Source: a bacterium (GTDB taxonomy: Bacteria; Planctomycetota; UBA1135; UBA2386). From it: a DNA stretch of 64,000 nucleotides. The notes beneath the pieces are model-generated. The model ran no database searches. It was given only the letters and a program-made list of their open reading frames with translations, and had not been told where the DNA came from. The stretch lies in contig JAUILN010000002.1 in assembly GCA_030432695.1 (NCBI GenBank), positions 620,001-684,000 on the forward strand, written 5' to 3'. This document shows, in pieces, positions 37,722 through 46,165 of the stretch (its first letter is position 1; the number at the start of each line of letters is the position of its first letter). The translations under genes and the position numbers were made by a program.

Positions 37722-40061
37722 ATGACCACCCCCGCACTCGGCTCGACGCTCGCCCCGCTCCTGGCGCTGGCCTGCTTCGTCCCCGGCACGGCCGGCCAAG
37801 AATCCACCGCAACCGCCGCGGCGCTGTCCCAGCTCTCGCCGCGCGTCCCGATCCACACGCAGGCCGACGACCCCGACGGCGGAGCGTATGGCGTGTGGGC
37901 CGCGGGCCGCGGCTTCAAGGCGTCGTTCGGAGCCGGCACGGTGACCGTCCATCCCTACGGCGCACAGCCGCAGCCCTGGACCTGGACCACCGTATCGATC
38001 GGCGGACGGACGATCGACCGTGCCGCGCGCGACGCAGCGCAGACGGGCTTCGGGACCGACCGCTTCGAGACCATGCACTGCGACGGCGTGATCGAAGCGT
38101 ACGACCTCCGCGACGACGGCGTAGAGCAGAGCTTCGTGTTCCCGACCAGGCCCGCAAACCTGCGAGGTGATCTGCAGGTCGTCGGCCGGATCGACAGCCC
38201 GGTGCTGCCGGTCGCGGCCGTTGGTGTCCATGGCGAACTCGCGTTCGTCGGCGCCGAGGGTGCCGGCATCCGCTACGGCGAGGCCTACGCGGTCGATGCC
38301 GAAGGGAGCCGGCTCGATCTCGCGACTACGTGGGACGGCAGCCACATCACGTTGACCGTGCCCGCGTCGTTCGTCGCGAACGCCCGCTACCCGCTGGTGA
38401 TCGACCCGGTGGTGGGTCCCTACCGCGTGCATTGGGACCCGAGCGGCAACCACACCGTCTCCTCGATCGACCTGATCCGCGACGACGACCAGGACCAGAT
38501 CTACGTGGCCCTTACCCAACTCGCCACCGGCCACGAGCACGATCTGCTGCTCTACTCCTGCGACGACGACTTCCGCAATCCGCAGCTCGTCTTCGCGGAC
38601 ATCACGACGAGCTGGAGCACCCGCGACGCGAACGTCGCCACGGTCGGCGGAGCACGCAAGTGCGTGACCGCCTTCACGCGGATCTTCTCGACCACCGAAC
38701 ACGCGCTGCGCTGGCACACCCGCGCGGTGACCGACGGCGCGATGAGCACCAGCTACGGCTACCTCTCCACGCCGTCGACGACCCACGACTGGTTGCCCGA
38801 CGTCGGCGGCAGTCGAGCCTTCGCCACCGGAGACCATGCATTGATCGTCTGGCAGCGCGACGAGTCGGGTGCGCAGTTCCAGAACACCGCGAACAGCCGC
38901 GTGATGTATGCGTTGCTCGACGTCACCGGCACCGGACAGGGGGTCCTCGGATCGCCGCGGGAACTCCGCAGCGTCGGCCTCGGGTACGACCAGGAGCACC
39001 CCCGCGCCACGCCGATGGCCGAGGGCGGTAGCGCCTCGGGCTGGCCGGTGGTCTGGCAGGAGTGGGGCAATCTCCGCGGCACCAGCAGCTTCGCCTGGGA
39101 CGGCGTGGTGCGGCGGGTCTCATCCGCCAATGGCGGCCCGGTCTCCACCGGCTACTCGTTCCTGCACAGCGCCGCCAGCGACCGCTCCCATTGCCTGCGG
39201 CCGTCGATCGCCGGCGAGAGCGGACGCTATATGGTGAGCTACGCCCGCTCCACCATCGCCCAGCTGCCGGGCAAGACCGGCTCGCCGGCCGGGGCCTTCC
39301 TCATGTCCCAACGCGTCGACTGGCCGAGCAACCGATCGAACGCCACCTTCCCACACGGAATCGTCCAACGACGCTCCGCAAGTGCTGGATTCGCCAGCGG
39401 CAGCCTCGCCTACGACAGCGAAGGCCGCAGCCACTGGATGGCCACCGCCGTCGACACGCTGAACAACACGGCGTTCGTGGAGAAGCTCGGCTACCGCGGC
39501 CAGGTCATCACCAGCGACAGCTACGCCATCTACGCCTCCGACACCCCGGTCGACGGCGGGATCGCCTACGACGACGACCACGACCGTTTTCCGCTCGCGG
39601 TCGGCACCTACTCCGCAGCCAACCAGAGCTGGACCACCGCCGGCCACCTCTACAGCTACCGCACGCCGACGCCACCGGCCCGCATCGGCATCGGCTGCAC
39701 CACCACCGGGGCGACACCCGACTTCACCGGCCTCTACACCGGCGACGAGTTTGCCGCGGCGACCCTGACCAACGCGCCACCTCGTATCGCCGGCATCCTG
39801 CGCCTCGGCCCCAGTCGCGGCTACACGCCGCTCGACGCCGTCGGCATGCCCGGCTGCATGCTCCACCTCAACGTGCCAAGCAGCTGGGAGCTGTCCATCC
39901 CGATCAGCACCAGCTCCCGCGGCGGTGCGTCGGTGGCGATGCCGCTCCCCGAGAACTTCTCGACGGCCGCGTTCTACATGCAGTGGATCCTGCTCGAGCC
40001 CGGCGCGAATGCGGCGGGGATCACCACGAGCGAGGGCCTGCGGGTGCAGATCACCCGCTGA
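37722..40061 (+). CDS. Secreted protein, propeller-like, paralog 2 of a pair, with shared C-terminal module
   Basis: 779 residues. The signal peptide is about 1-25 (MTTPALGSTLAPLLALACFVPGTAG), which sets the start; the much longer open frame upstream only shadows the ECF-CRD gene. It aligns with the product at 32639 over its full length: 'VPIHTQADDPDGGAYGVWAA', 'FKASFGAGT', 'RYPLVIDPVVG', 'FADITTSWST', 'GWPVVWQEWGNLRGTS', 'EKLGYRG', and the terminal 'GIGCTTTGATPDFTG', 'AVGMPGCMLHLNVP', 'FYMQWILLEPGANAAGIT'. It is divergent from the ECF-CRD gene at 37622, so it is the best candidate for direct control by that sigma factor. Function unknown. Confidence 0.85.
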   Translation: MTTPALGSTLAPLLALACFVPGTAGQESTATAAALSQLSPRVPIHTQADDPDGGAYGVWAAGRGFKASFGAGTVTVHPYGAQPQPWTWTTVSIGGRTIDRAARDAAQTGFGTDRFETMHCDGVIEAYDLRDDGVEQSFVFPTRPANLRGDLQVVGRIDSPVLPVAAVGVHGELAFVGAEGAGIRYGEAYAVDAEGSRLDLATTWDGSHITLTVPASFVANARYPLVIDPVVGPYRVHWDPSGNHTVSSIDLIRDDDQDQIYVALTQLATGHEHDLLLYSCDDDFRNPQLVFADITTSWSTRDANVATVGGARKCVTAFTRIFSTTEHALRWHTRAVTDGAMSTSYGYLSTPSTTHDWLPDVGGSRAFATGDHALIVWQRDESGAQFQNTANSRVMYALLDVTGTGQGVLGSPRELRSVGLGYDQEHPRATPMAEGGSASGWPVVWQEWGNLRGTSSFAWDGVVRRVSSANGGPVSTGYSFLHSAASDRSHCLRPSIAGESGRYMVSYARSTIAQLPGKTGSPAGAFLMSQRVDWPSNRSNATFPHGIVQRRSASAGFASGSLAYDSEGRSHWMATAVDTLNNTAFVEKLGYRGQVITSDSYAIYASDTPVDGGIAYDDDHDRFPLAVGTYSAANQSWTTAGHLYSYRTPTPPARIGIGCTTTGATPDFTGLYTGDEFAAATLTNAPPRIAGILRLGPSRGYTPLDAVGMPGCMLHLNVPSSWELSIPISTSSRGGASVAMPLPENFSTAAFYMQWILLEPGANAAGITTSEGLRVQITR

Positions 40062-40065
40062 ACGA

Positions 40066-40088
40066 CTGCCGCGCTCTCACCGCGGCAG
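40066..40088. terminator. Hairpin at a convergent gene junction
   Basis: 8-bp arms CTGCCGCG (40066-40073) and CGCGGCAG (40081-40088) with a 7-base loop. It sits between and over the ends of convergent genes (stops at 40061 and 40077). A possible bidirectional terminator; no T-run. Confidence 0.4.
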
Positions 40089-42299
40089 CGACAACGCCAC
40101 GCCACGCTGTCCCGCTCCGCAACGCAGACGCAGGCTCGCGACCGCGCTCCGCCGCAGGGGCCAGTCCGGCAACTCGGAGGTCAGTGGATCGACGCGGATC
40201 CAACGAAGCGGCACGACGACCTCGCCACCACGCGCGTCGAGGAACACCAGCTCCAGCACATAGCGGATGTAGTCGGGCATGCCGCGCTCGGCGTGGACCT
40301 GACCCAGAGCCACCGGCGGCAGTTCCTCCATCGACTCGGGGAGCACGGCGGGCGTCCCCGGCATCACTCGGAACAACGTGCCGTCGTCCGCGCACAGCCA
40401 TGCCGTCCGCCAATCCTCGGGCATGCCCCGGAGCCGCAGCGTGCCGCTCGTGACGCCCCACGTCACCACGGGAGCACCCCAGGGATGGGGCAATCGCAAC
40501 GCATCCGGGACATACCGGAGCCCGCCGGCAGCCTCCTCGACGACCAGGGCCGCGAACCGCATGCCGTCGGCTCCGGGCGGCATGCGAAACTCGGTGGCCT
40601 CGACCCCCTCGCCGCGCACGAAGCTGCACATGCGGCTGGCATCGGTAACCACGGCGAGCCGGGTCTCGAACAACTCGCCATCCTCGAGCACGACGACGAG
40701 TTCATTGGCGACCTCCGGACGCGGCAGCGTGACGTTCAGGTAGCCCCCTTCCAGATCGAGCGCGGTGAATCCCTGGCCATCGTCGCCGGAGACCGGACGC
40801 ACGATCACGACGCCGGCCGACTCGGTGCGCAGACCGTCCGGCTCCAAGACCTGCACGTGCACTCCGGGCACCGGCTCGCCACCGCCGCGGAGCAGCAATC
40901 GCCCAGGTGCGCGCACGCCCTGGGTCTCGGCTGTGAGCTGCAAGGGAAACCCCTCGACCTCGGCGGCGAACAGCTCGCCAGCCGGCAGCAGGATCGAGTG
41001 TCGATCGAGGCAGCTCGCATCGCGCAGGACCCGGCGGCGGAGGAACAGCACCGCGGGTCCGGAGGCGGTGGTGATCGCGCGCGAGTCGGCGAGCGCGTAC
41101 TCGTAGTCCTCGGGCCCGCTCGGGTCCTCGATGCGCGCCGGATAGAGCCGCAGCGTGAACAGGGACTCGCCAGGCGGCACGACCTCCACGGTCACCTCGG
41201 CCAATGCGGGTAGCACCACCCGTTCCACGGCCCCGGCCACGCTCAACCAGGTGTCCTCGTCGATTCCGACCGTCACGCCGAACACCGGTGCGGCAGCAAG
41301 TCGGCAATGACCCCGCGCGTCGGTCCATCCCGCATTGCCGAGCTCAGCACCTTCTCGTGGCGGCGCCTCGAGGTCATGCATCGGTGTGCCGAGCGCAGAC
41401 TCCCGTTCCGGAACCCACGCCTGCCGCGGCAACGGTCGGTCCCACAGCCACACGGGCAGGTTCGCTGCCGGGGTCCCGTCCGCGTGGACGATCTCGACCG
41501 ACCGCGCAGCGGCCGGCGTCGCCGCAGCCGCATCGACCACCACGGCACGGCGACCGCTCGCGTCCTGGAGCGCATCCGAGACAGCAACCTCCGGCGCGAC
41601 CGACCCCGGCTGGATCGCGACGCGCACTTCGCCTGCCGCACCGGAATCCGCCACGGCTGAACCACCGCCGACCAGCCACGCCGAGGCGATGCCGACCACC
41701 AGGACTGCCGCCACGAGCCCACCGACCAGCAGGGGTATGGGCGAAGTGGCAACGAGCAACGGCAAACCGAAGGCCATGGCGAGCCGTCCCCGCCAATCGC
41801 TCCCGCCTTCCTGCTCCAACCGCTGCCGCAGGATCTCCAGCCCGCGCCGCGTCCGCGTCCGCACCGTCTCCACCGGAATCCCGAGCCGCTTCGCCACGCC
41901 GCGCGGCGGCAGGTCTTCGTAGAAGCGCAGCCAGATGGTGCCGCGGTAGGGTTCGTCGAGCGCGTGCACCGCCGCCCACAGCCGCCGCCGCTCCTGCTCG
42001 CCCGCGACCATCTCCGCGGCCGACGGTGCGAGGTCTTCGCGCGCCGCATCGGTTTCGCGAGCGGTCCGCCGCGCCCGGCTGCGCCGCTGATCGATCGCCT
42101 CGTTGCGCACCGCGCGCCGCAGGAACGGCAGCGGCACCCCGCGACCGTGCTGCAGCCACCGCAGCCAGGCGTGCTGGACCGCGTCCTCGGCGGCCTGCGG
42201 ATCGGCGAGCAGCGCACGGGCCACGCCGCGCAGCCCGGCCTCGGCGGCCAGGGCTTCGGACAGGGGGTCGTGCGGGAAGTCGTCTTGGTCGGGTGCCAC
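40077..42299 (-). CDS. Membrane-anchored ECF sigma factor with divergent ectodomain (outlier)
   Basis: 740 residues from a GTG start at 42299 (GTGGCACCCGACCAAG); no ATG precedes region 2. Region 2 is about 18-85 ('QAAEDAVQHAWLRWLQHGRG', 'FLRRAVRNEAIDQRRSRARR'). Region 4 is about 105-162 ('LDEPYRGTIWLRFYEDLPPRGVAKRLGIPVETVRTRTRRGLEILRQRL'). A long hydrophobic stretch at about 173-211 could be one helix with a preceding hydrophobic segment, or two helices. Two would put the C-terminus back in the cytoplasm, so topology is uncertain. The remaining 530 residues are beta-rich with few clear CRD signatures ('VEIVHADGTPAANLPVWLWD', 'GWTDARGHCRLAAAP', 'GRLLLRGGGEPVPGVHVQVL'). It has neither the class I nor the class II linker. 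It is last in a minus-strand run of three genes. Confidence 0.82.
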   Translation of the reverse strand: MAPDQDDFPHDPLSEALAAEAGLRGVARALLADPQAAEDAVQHAWLRWLQHGRGVPLPFLRRAVRNEAIDQRRSRARRTARETDAAREDLAPSAAEMVAGEQERRRLWAAVHALDEPYRGTIWLRFYEDLPPRGVAKRLGIPVETVRTRTRRGLEILRQRLEQEGGSDWRGRLAMAFGLPLLVATSPIPLLVGGLVAAVLVVGIASAWLVGGGSAVADSGAAGEVRVAIQPGSVAPEVAVSDALQDASGRRAVVVDAAAATPAAARSVEIVHADGTPAANLPVWLWDRPLPRQAWVPERESALGTPMHDLEAPPREGAELGNAGWTDARGHCRLAAAPVFGVTVGIDEDTWLSVAGAVERVVLPALAEVTVEVVPPGESLFTLRLYPARIEDPSGPEDYEYALADSRAITTASGPAVLFLRRRVLRDASCLDRHSILLPAGELFAAEVEGFPLQLTAETQGVRAPGRLLLRGGGEPVPGVHVQVLEPDGLRTESAGVVIVRPVSGDDGQGFTALDLEGGYLNVTLPRPEVANELVVVLEDGELFETRLAVVTDASRMCSFVRGEGVEATEFRMPPGADGMRFAALVVEEAAGGLRYVPDALRLPHPWGAPVVTWGVTSGTLRLRGMPEDWRTAWLCADDGTLFRVMPGTPAVLPESMEELPPVALGQVHAERGMPDYIRYVLELVFLDARGGEVVVPLRWIRVDPLTSELPDWPLRRSAVASLRLRCGAGQRGVALSLPR

Positions 42300-42392
42300 G
42301 CCGGACAGGACGTTACCGGCTTCGGAATCGGTTCAGGGTCGAGGCTCCCTTCGCAGGGGAATCCGTCCCGAACGGCAACCCGGGGTGCACCC

Positions 42393-43139
42393 TCAGTCCA
42401 GCCGCTCCGCCCGCAGCATCCGCTGCCATTCGGAAGCGGGCCGCGCCGCGTAGAAATCCAACACGTCGTCGAAGCGGCTCACGAGCGCGGTGCCGCCTTC
42501 GTCGTCGAGCGCGTCGGGATCGAACTCGAAGGTGCCGGCATAGGCGGCGGGCGACCAGACGAACTGCTTGGGGTGCATGGACAGCCAGACGACGCCGGGG
42601 TCGTCGGTCGTCTCCATCAGGAAGGTCCGCTGCAGCGGCGTCGTCCAGATGTCGAGCCGGTCGTGGTGCGCGAAGCGCTGCACGGTGAGGAACAGCCGGC
42701 CGTCGACGCGCAGGATCTGGGCGTCGTAGCGCGTGGGCGCCGCAGGCTGCGGGTTCGCTTCGTTCGCCAATTCGGCGGCATGCAGGAGCAGCGTGAGCCG
42801 TTCCGGCCCCTGCTCGGCCTCGCCGGAAAGCAGCCTGGTGACCTGAGTGGCCCATGCTGCGCCCCGCCGCTCGTCCTCGGCCTCGTCCTCGTTCCCGGCC
42901 TCGGCCCCGGCCTCGGCGACCCCTCCGGAGCTGCTCACCTCCAGTCGCCCGAGGGGCACGAGCCCGGCGGGATCCACATCGTCCTCACCATCCGCCGAGA
43001 CCTCGGACGGGAGATGCCAGACCACATCCCAGGACCCTGCATAGACGGCCTGGTCGACGACCTCGTGGGCCGTGGGGGCGAGCGGCGCCTGGCAGGCAGC
43101 GCAGAGCAGGAGAGCGGAAGACGACAGGCGGCTGAGCAT
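42393..43139 (-). CDS. Small exported protein, possible lipoprotein, unknown function
   Basis: 248 residues from ATG 43139; the open frame continues upstream only as a shadow of the ECF-CRD gene. The N-terminus MLSRLSSSALLLCAACQAPL is a signal with Cys16 as a possible lipidation site, but -3 is Cys rather than Leu, so the lipobox is atypical. Residues 34-75 begin 'AGSWDVVWHLPSEV'. About 79-91 are acidic low complexity. About 110-230 contain 'YDAQILRVDGRLFLTVQRFA' and 'GVVWLSMHPKQFVWSPAAYA'. I do not recognise a family. It lies 50 bp after the ECF-CRD gene at 43190 and 93 bp before the one at 40077, all on one strand, so it is likely co-transcribed with the former and may be part of the same signalling unit. 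Confidence 0.75.
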   Translation of the reverse strand: MLSRLSSSALLLCAACQAPLAPTAHEVVDQAVYAGSWDVVWHLPSEVSADGEDDVDPAGLVPLGRLEVSSSGGVAEAGAEAGNEDEAEDERRGAAWATQVTRLLSGEAEQGPERLTLLLHAAELANEANPQPAAPTRYDAQILRVDGRLFLTVQRFAHHDRLDIWTTPLQRTFLMETTDDPGVVWLSMHPKQFVWSPAAYAGTFEFDPDALDDEGGTALVSRFDDVLDFYAARPASEWQRMLRAERLD

Positions 43140-43189
43140 CCACGCATCGTCGCACACGGGTCGCGGCTGCGGGCGACCTCTCGCGCCCT

Positions 43190-45952
43190 TCAAAACGGCG
43201 CGAGCATCACCGTCGCCTCGGTTGCCCGGTCCGCCACCACCTCGACGACGCAGCGGGACGCCACGTATCCCTCGGCGGTCACGACGAACGCGTGCTCGCC
43301 GGGTGGAAACGCGGTGCGCAGCAGGTGCACACGATCCTCGAGGCTCCCGTTCGCCATTGCCTCGAGCCGCGCGGTCAGGTCGAACCCCTGGGTCTCGCCA
43401 TCGGCCTCGGTGCGGATCCCGATCGCGAGCGGCGGCCCACCGCCCGATTCCGAGCGAATCCGGAGCGCAACGCGGCCCCGCACCGGCGCGACCACCGGCA
43501 CCTGCACGGTTTCGCCATCGACGACTTCGCAGTCCACACTCGCCGAGCCGCGCGCGCCAGGGCCATTCCCCCACCAACCGTAATGAAGCTGGGCGCCCAG
43601 GCGCAGCGTGAGGTTCCAGCGTCCGGCGGGGAGGTCGTGCAGGAGTCCGTCCGGTGGTGGCATCATCGCATGACGCTCGAGTTCCCGGTCGGCGCAACGC
43701 AGCGTGTAGCCATAATCCGAGAGGGGCGTGCCCGATTCGTCGACCACCACGAGACGAAGCGCACCGAAGCGGGTCTCGGGTCGGAGCTGCAAGGTCCGCT
43801 CGGCGCGGTGCAGACCCTCCACGGCATCGTGATGCAGAACGTCGGCGATCGCCCCCTCGTCGCCGGTCGCGATGCGCCACGCCCAGCCGAAGGGGGAGAG
43901 CAGGGATAGACGTCCGTCTGGCGCTCCGAAGAACGCCGCATTGCGCACGGTGTAACGGCGGCCGGTAGGCGGGACCGGCGTATCGCGCGTGGGATCGAGT
44001 CCCTCGGCCATCAGACCGATGCCGGGCAGGCGCTCGCCGCGTTCGCCGAGGACGTCGAGAACCAACAGATGGCGGTCGACGCGCAATGCGACCGGCTCAC
44101 CGCCGGGAGTGGTGAGGGCGAGGCAGTCCTCGAATCCGTGGAGGGAGGAGTCGCGGACCCACACGGCGTAGGTGGCATCCGGATCGAGATCCGCGAAGAC
44201 GAAGCTGCCGTCGGCGCCGCTCTCGACGATGGCCGAGGTGGCGAAGACACCCCGAAGCCCGACGGTCAGCGGACCGCGGCCGCGACCCCCGGACATCATC
44301 AAGGCGCGCGCGATATCGCCGGGTGGATCCGCCGGAGAGCAGTCGACGGCCTGGAGGCGCACCGGGAAGTGTGCCAATGGCGCGCCATCACCGAGTGTCA
44401 CCCGGCCCCGGACGTATGCCCCGACGCCGAGATGGAGGATGCCGAGGTCGCGGTCGCCCGAGGGCTCGCCGCGCTGCAGCTCTTCAGGCAGTCGCACCTC
44501 GGCCCTTCCGATGCCGGGCGCATACGCCACGAGGCTCGCTGGCTGGACCTCCTGTTCCCGGTCGTATGAGAGGCGGAATCGACCTTCCGGGTCGCTCCGC
44601 TCCGAGTCCTCGTCGAGGCGCGCCAGGGTCGTGTCGTCGTCGAAGCGCCAGAAGAGGCGAGCACCCACCACCGGCATGCCCAGGGGATCGAGGACGACCC
44701 CGGTGAGCAGGGGACCCTCGGTGAGTTCGATCTCGGCAACCGGGCCCTCGCGATCGGACGGACCAGGAAGCGCGAGCAGCGCCTGTGGCTCGACCCGGTC
44801 TGCGGCCGCGACGAACAGCAGATTGGTCGCGTGGAACAGCACGGAGCGATCGCGGACCGCGTCGAGCGAGCAGTGCCACGTGCCCTCCGCGTCGGTGACG
44901 CCCGCGCCGAGATCCTCGCGATGGTCCTCGCCCTGGTCGCCGTCCCACGCACTGCCGCGCCGCGCCGCGACCCACGCCCGGACCGGTACGCCGGCGCGAG
45001 GCAGACCGTCTGCGCCGGTCACGTCGACCCGCAACCTCCAGGCATCTGCCGCGACGAGGTCCGCCCGCACCTCACTGCGACCGGCATTGTCCGCCGCGGG
45101 CAGTGGATCGACCTCGGCCTGGTCCCCTGCGGCTGCCACCCGCGGCCGCGGCGGAACCGGGGCCAGCGCCGACTCCGGATCACCCGGTCCCGCAAGGGTC
45201 TGCCACGCGAACACTGCCAACAGCACCGCCGCGACGGCGCTCCCCAGGATCCACTTGCTCTTCATCGCTCCCCAGGCCGTCCAGAACATCCATGCGGGCG
45301 CGGCCCCACCCGCGAGCACCGCCGATCCAACCAACGCCTTCGCCTCCGCGACGACCTTCACGCGCAATGCCCCGAGCGCCACGCCGTCGTCGAGCACCAT
45401 CACCCCGACCAGTCCCGCCACGCCGCGCGGCAGCCGTTCCCGCAGTCGCTCCAGTCCGCGGTGCAATTGACTGCGCACCGTGCCGACCGGGAGCTCCAAA
45501 GCCCGCGCGATCTCGATCGGCTGCAGGTCGTGCACGATCCGCAAGCGCAAGACCTGCCGATAGACCAATGGCAGCTCGTCGATCGCGTTCTGCAGCGACT
45601 CGAACACCTCGGCCGATACGGCTTCGCGAAGCGGACCTGGACTTTCGCCGGTCTTCTCCAACGCAGCTTCGAGCCCGACCTCCCGCCGACGCTCACGCTG
45701 CCGCCAACGCATCCCGGCCTCGTGGTGCAGGATCCCGGCGAGCCACGGCCACAACGGTCGTTTCCGGTCCCAGGCCCGGCCCCGCGTCATCGCCTTGAGG
45801 AACGTGGCCTGCACCAGGTCGTCGGCACCATCCGGACCGGCGAGGTGCGCCGCGAGCAGCAGGAGCTGGCCGGCCGTCGCGTCGAACACGCGACCGAGAG
45901 CCTCGGCATCGCGGCGTTCGATCCAGGCCAGGAAGTCCTGCTCGGGGTTCAC
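43190..45952 (-). CDS. Membrane-anchored ECF sigma factor fused to CRD ectodomain (linker class II)
   Basis: 920 residues from a GTG start at 45952 (V/M-NPEQDFLAWIERRD). A further upstream frame would run over the divergent gene. Region 2 is about 14-88 ('DGADDLVQATFLKAMTRGRA'). Region 4 is about 115-175 ('LPLVYRQVLRLRIVHDLQPIEIARALELPVGTVRSQLHRGLERLRERL'). The linker is 'VALGALRVKVVAEAKALVGSAV', then 'AMKSKW' and a membrane helix at about 233-251. The ectodomain has 'ADGLPRAGVPVRAW', 'LLTGVVLDPLGMPVVGARLF', 'AYVRGRVTLGDGAPLAHFPV', 'RVALRIRSESGGGPPLAIGI' and 'PPGEHAFVVTAEGYVASRCV'. It is divergent from the first gene of the five-gene array (213 bp), so the two ECF-CRD classes share an intergenic control region here. 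Confidence 0.9.
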   Translation of the reverse strand: MNPEQDFLAWIERRDAEALGRVFDATAGQLLLLAAHLAGPDGADDLVQATFLKAMTRGRAWDRKRPLWPWLAGILHHEAGMRWRQRERRREVGLEAALEKTGESPGPLREAVSAEVFESLQNAIDELPLVYRQVLRLRIVHDLQPIEIARALELPVGTVRSQLHRGLERLRERLPRGVAGLVGVMVLDDGVALGALRVKVVAEAKALVGSAVLAGGAAPAWMFWTAWGAMKSKWILGSAVAAVLLAVFAWQTLAGPGDPESALAPVPPRPRVAAAGDQAEVDPLPAADNAGRSEVRADLVAADAWRLRVDVTGADGLPRAGVPVRAWVAARRGSAWDGDQGEDHREDLGAGVTDAEGTWHCSLDAVRDRSVLFHATNLLFVAAADRVEPQALLALPGPSDREGPVAEIELTEGPLLTGVVLDPLGMPVVGARLFWRFDDDTTLARLDEDSERSDPEGRFRLSYDREQEVQPASLVAYAPGIGRAEVRLPEELQRGEPSGDRDLGILHLGVGAYVRGRVTLGDGAPLAHFPVRLQAVDCSPADPPGDIARALMMSGGRGRGPLTVGLRGVFATSAIVESGADGSFVFADLDPDATYAVWVRDSSLHGFEDCLALTTPGGEPVALRVDRHLLVLDVLGERGERLPGIGLMAEGLDPTRDTPVPPTGRRYTVRNAAFFGAPDGRLSLLSPFGWAWRIATGDEGAIADVLHHDAVEGLHRAERTLQLRPETRFGALRLVVVDESGTPLSDYGYTLRCADRELERHAMMPPPDGLLHDLPAGRWNLTLRLGAQLHYGWWGNGPGARGSASVDCEVVDGETVQVPVVAPVRGRVALRIRSESGGGPPLAIGIRTEADGETQGFDLTARLEAMANGSLEDRVHLLRTAFPPGEHAFVVTAEGYVASRCVVEVVADRATEATVMLAPF

Positions 45953-46165
45953 GGGGTCGTTATGCCGGGCGGGTTGGGAGCGTTGCGAGGAACTGGCGAA
46001 AGCGTAGGTCGCCGCATCGAGGCCGTCACTGCACCGCACCCGACCACCTTGATGCTCCGATCCCGGCCCGCGAGACTCGCCGGCCTCGCTCCGCGGAGCA
46101 GTCTTCGTGCGGAGGTCCCCGCGATTGCTTCGCGCGCTCGGCCCTCTCGGGAGTCGAACGAGACG

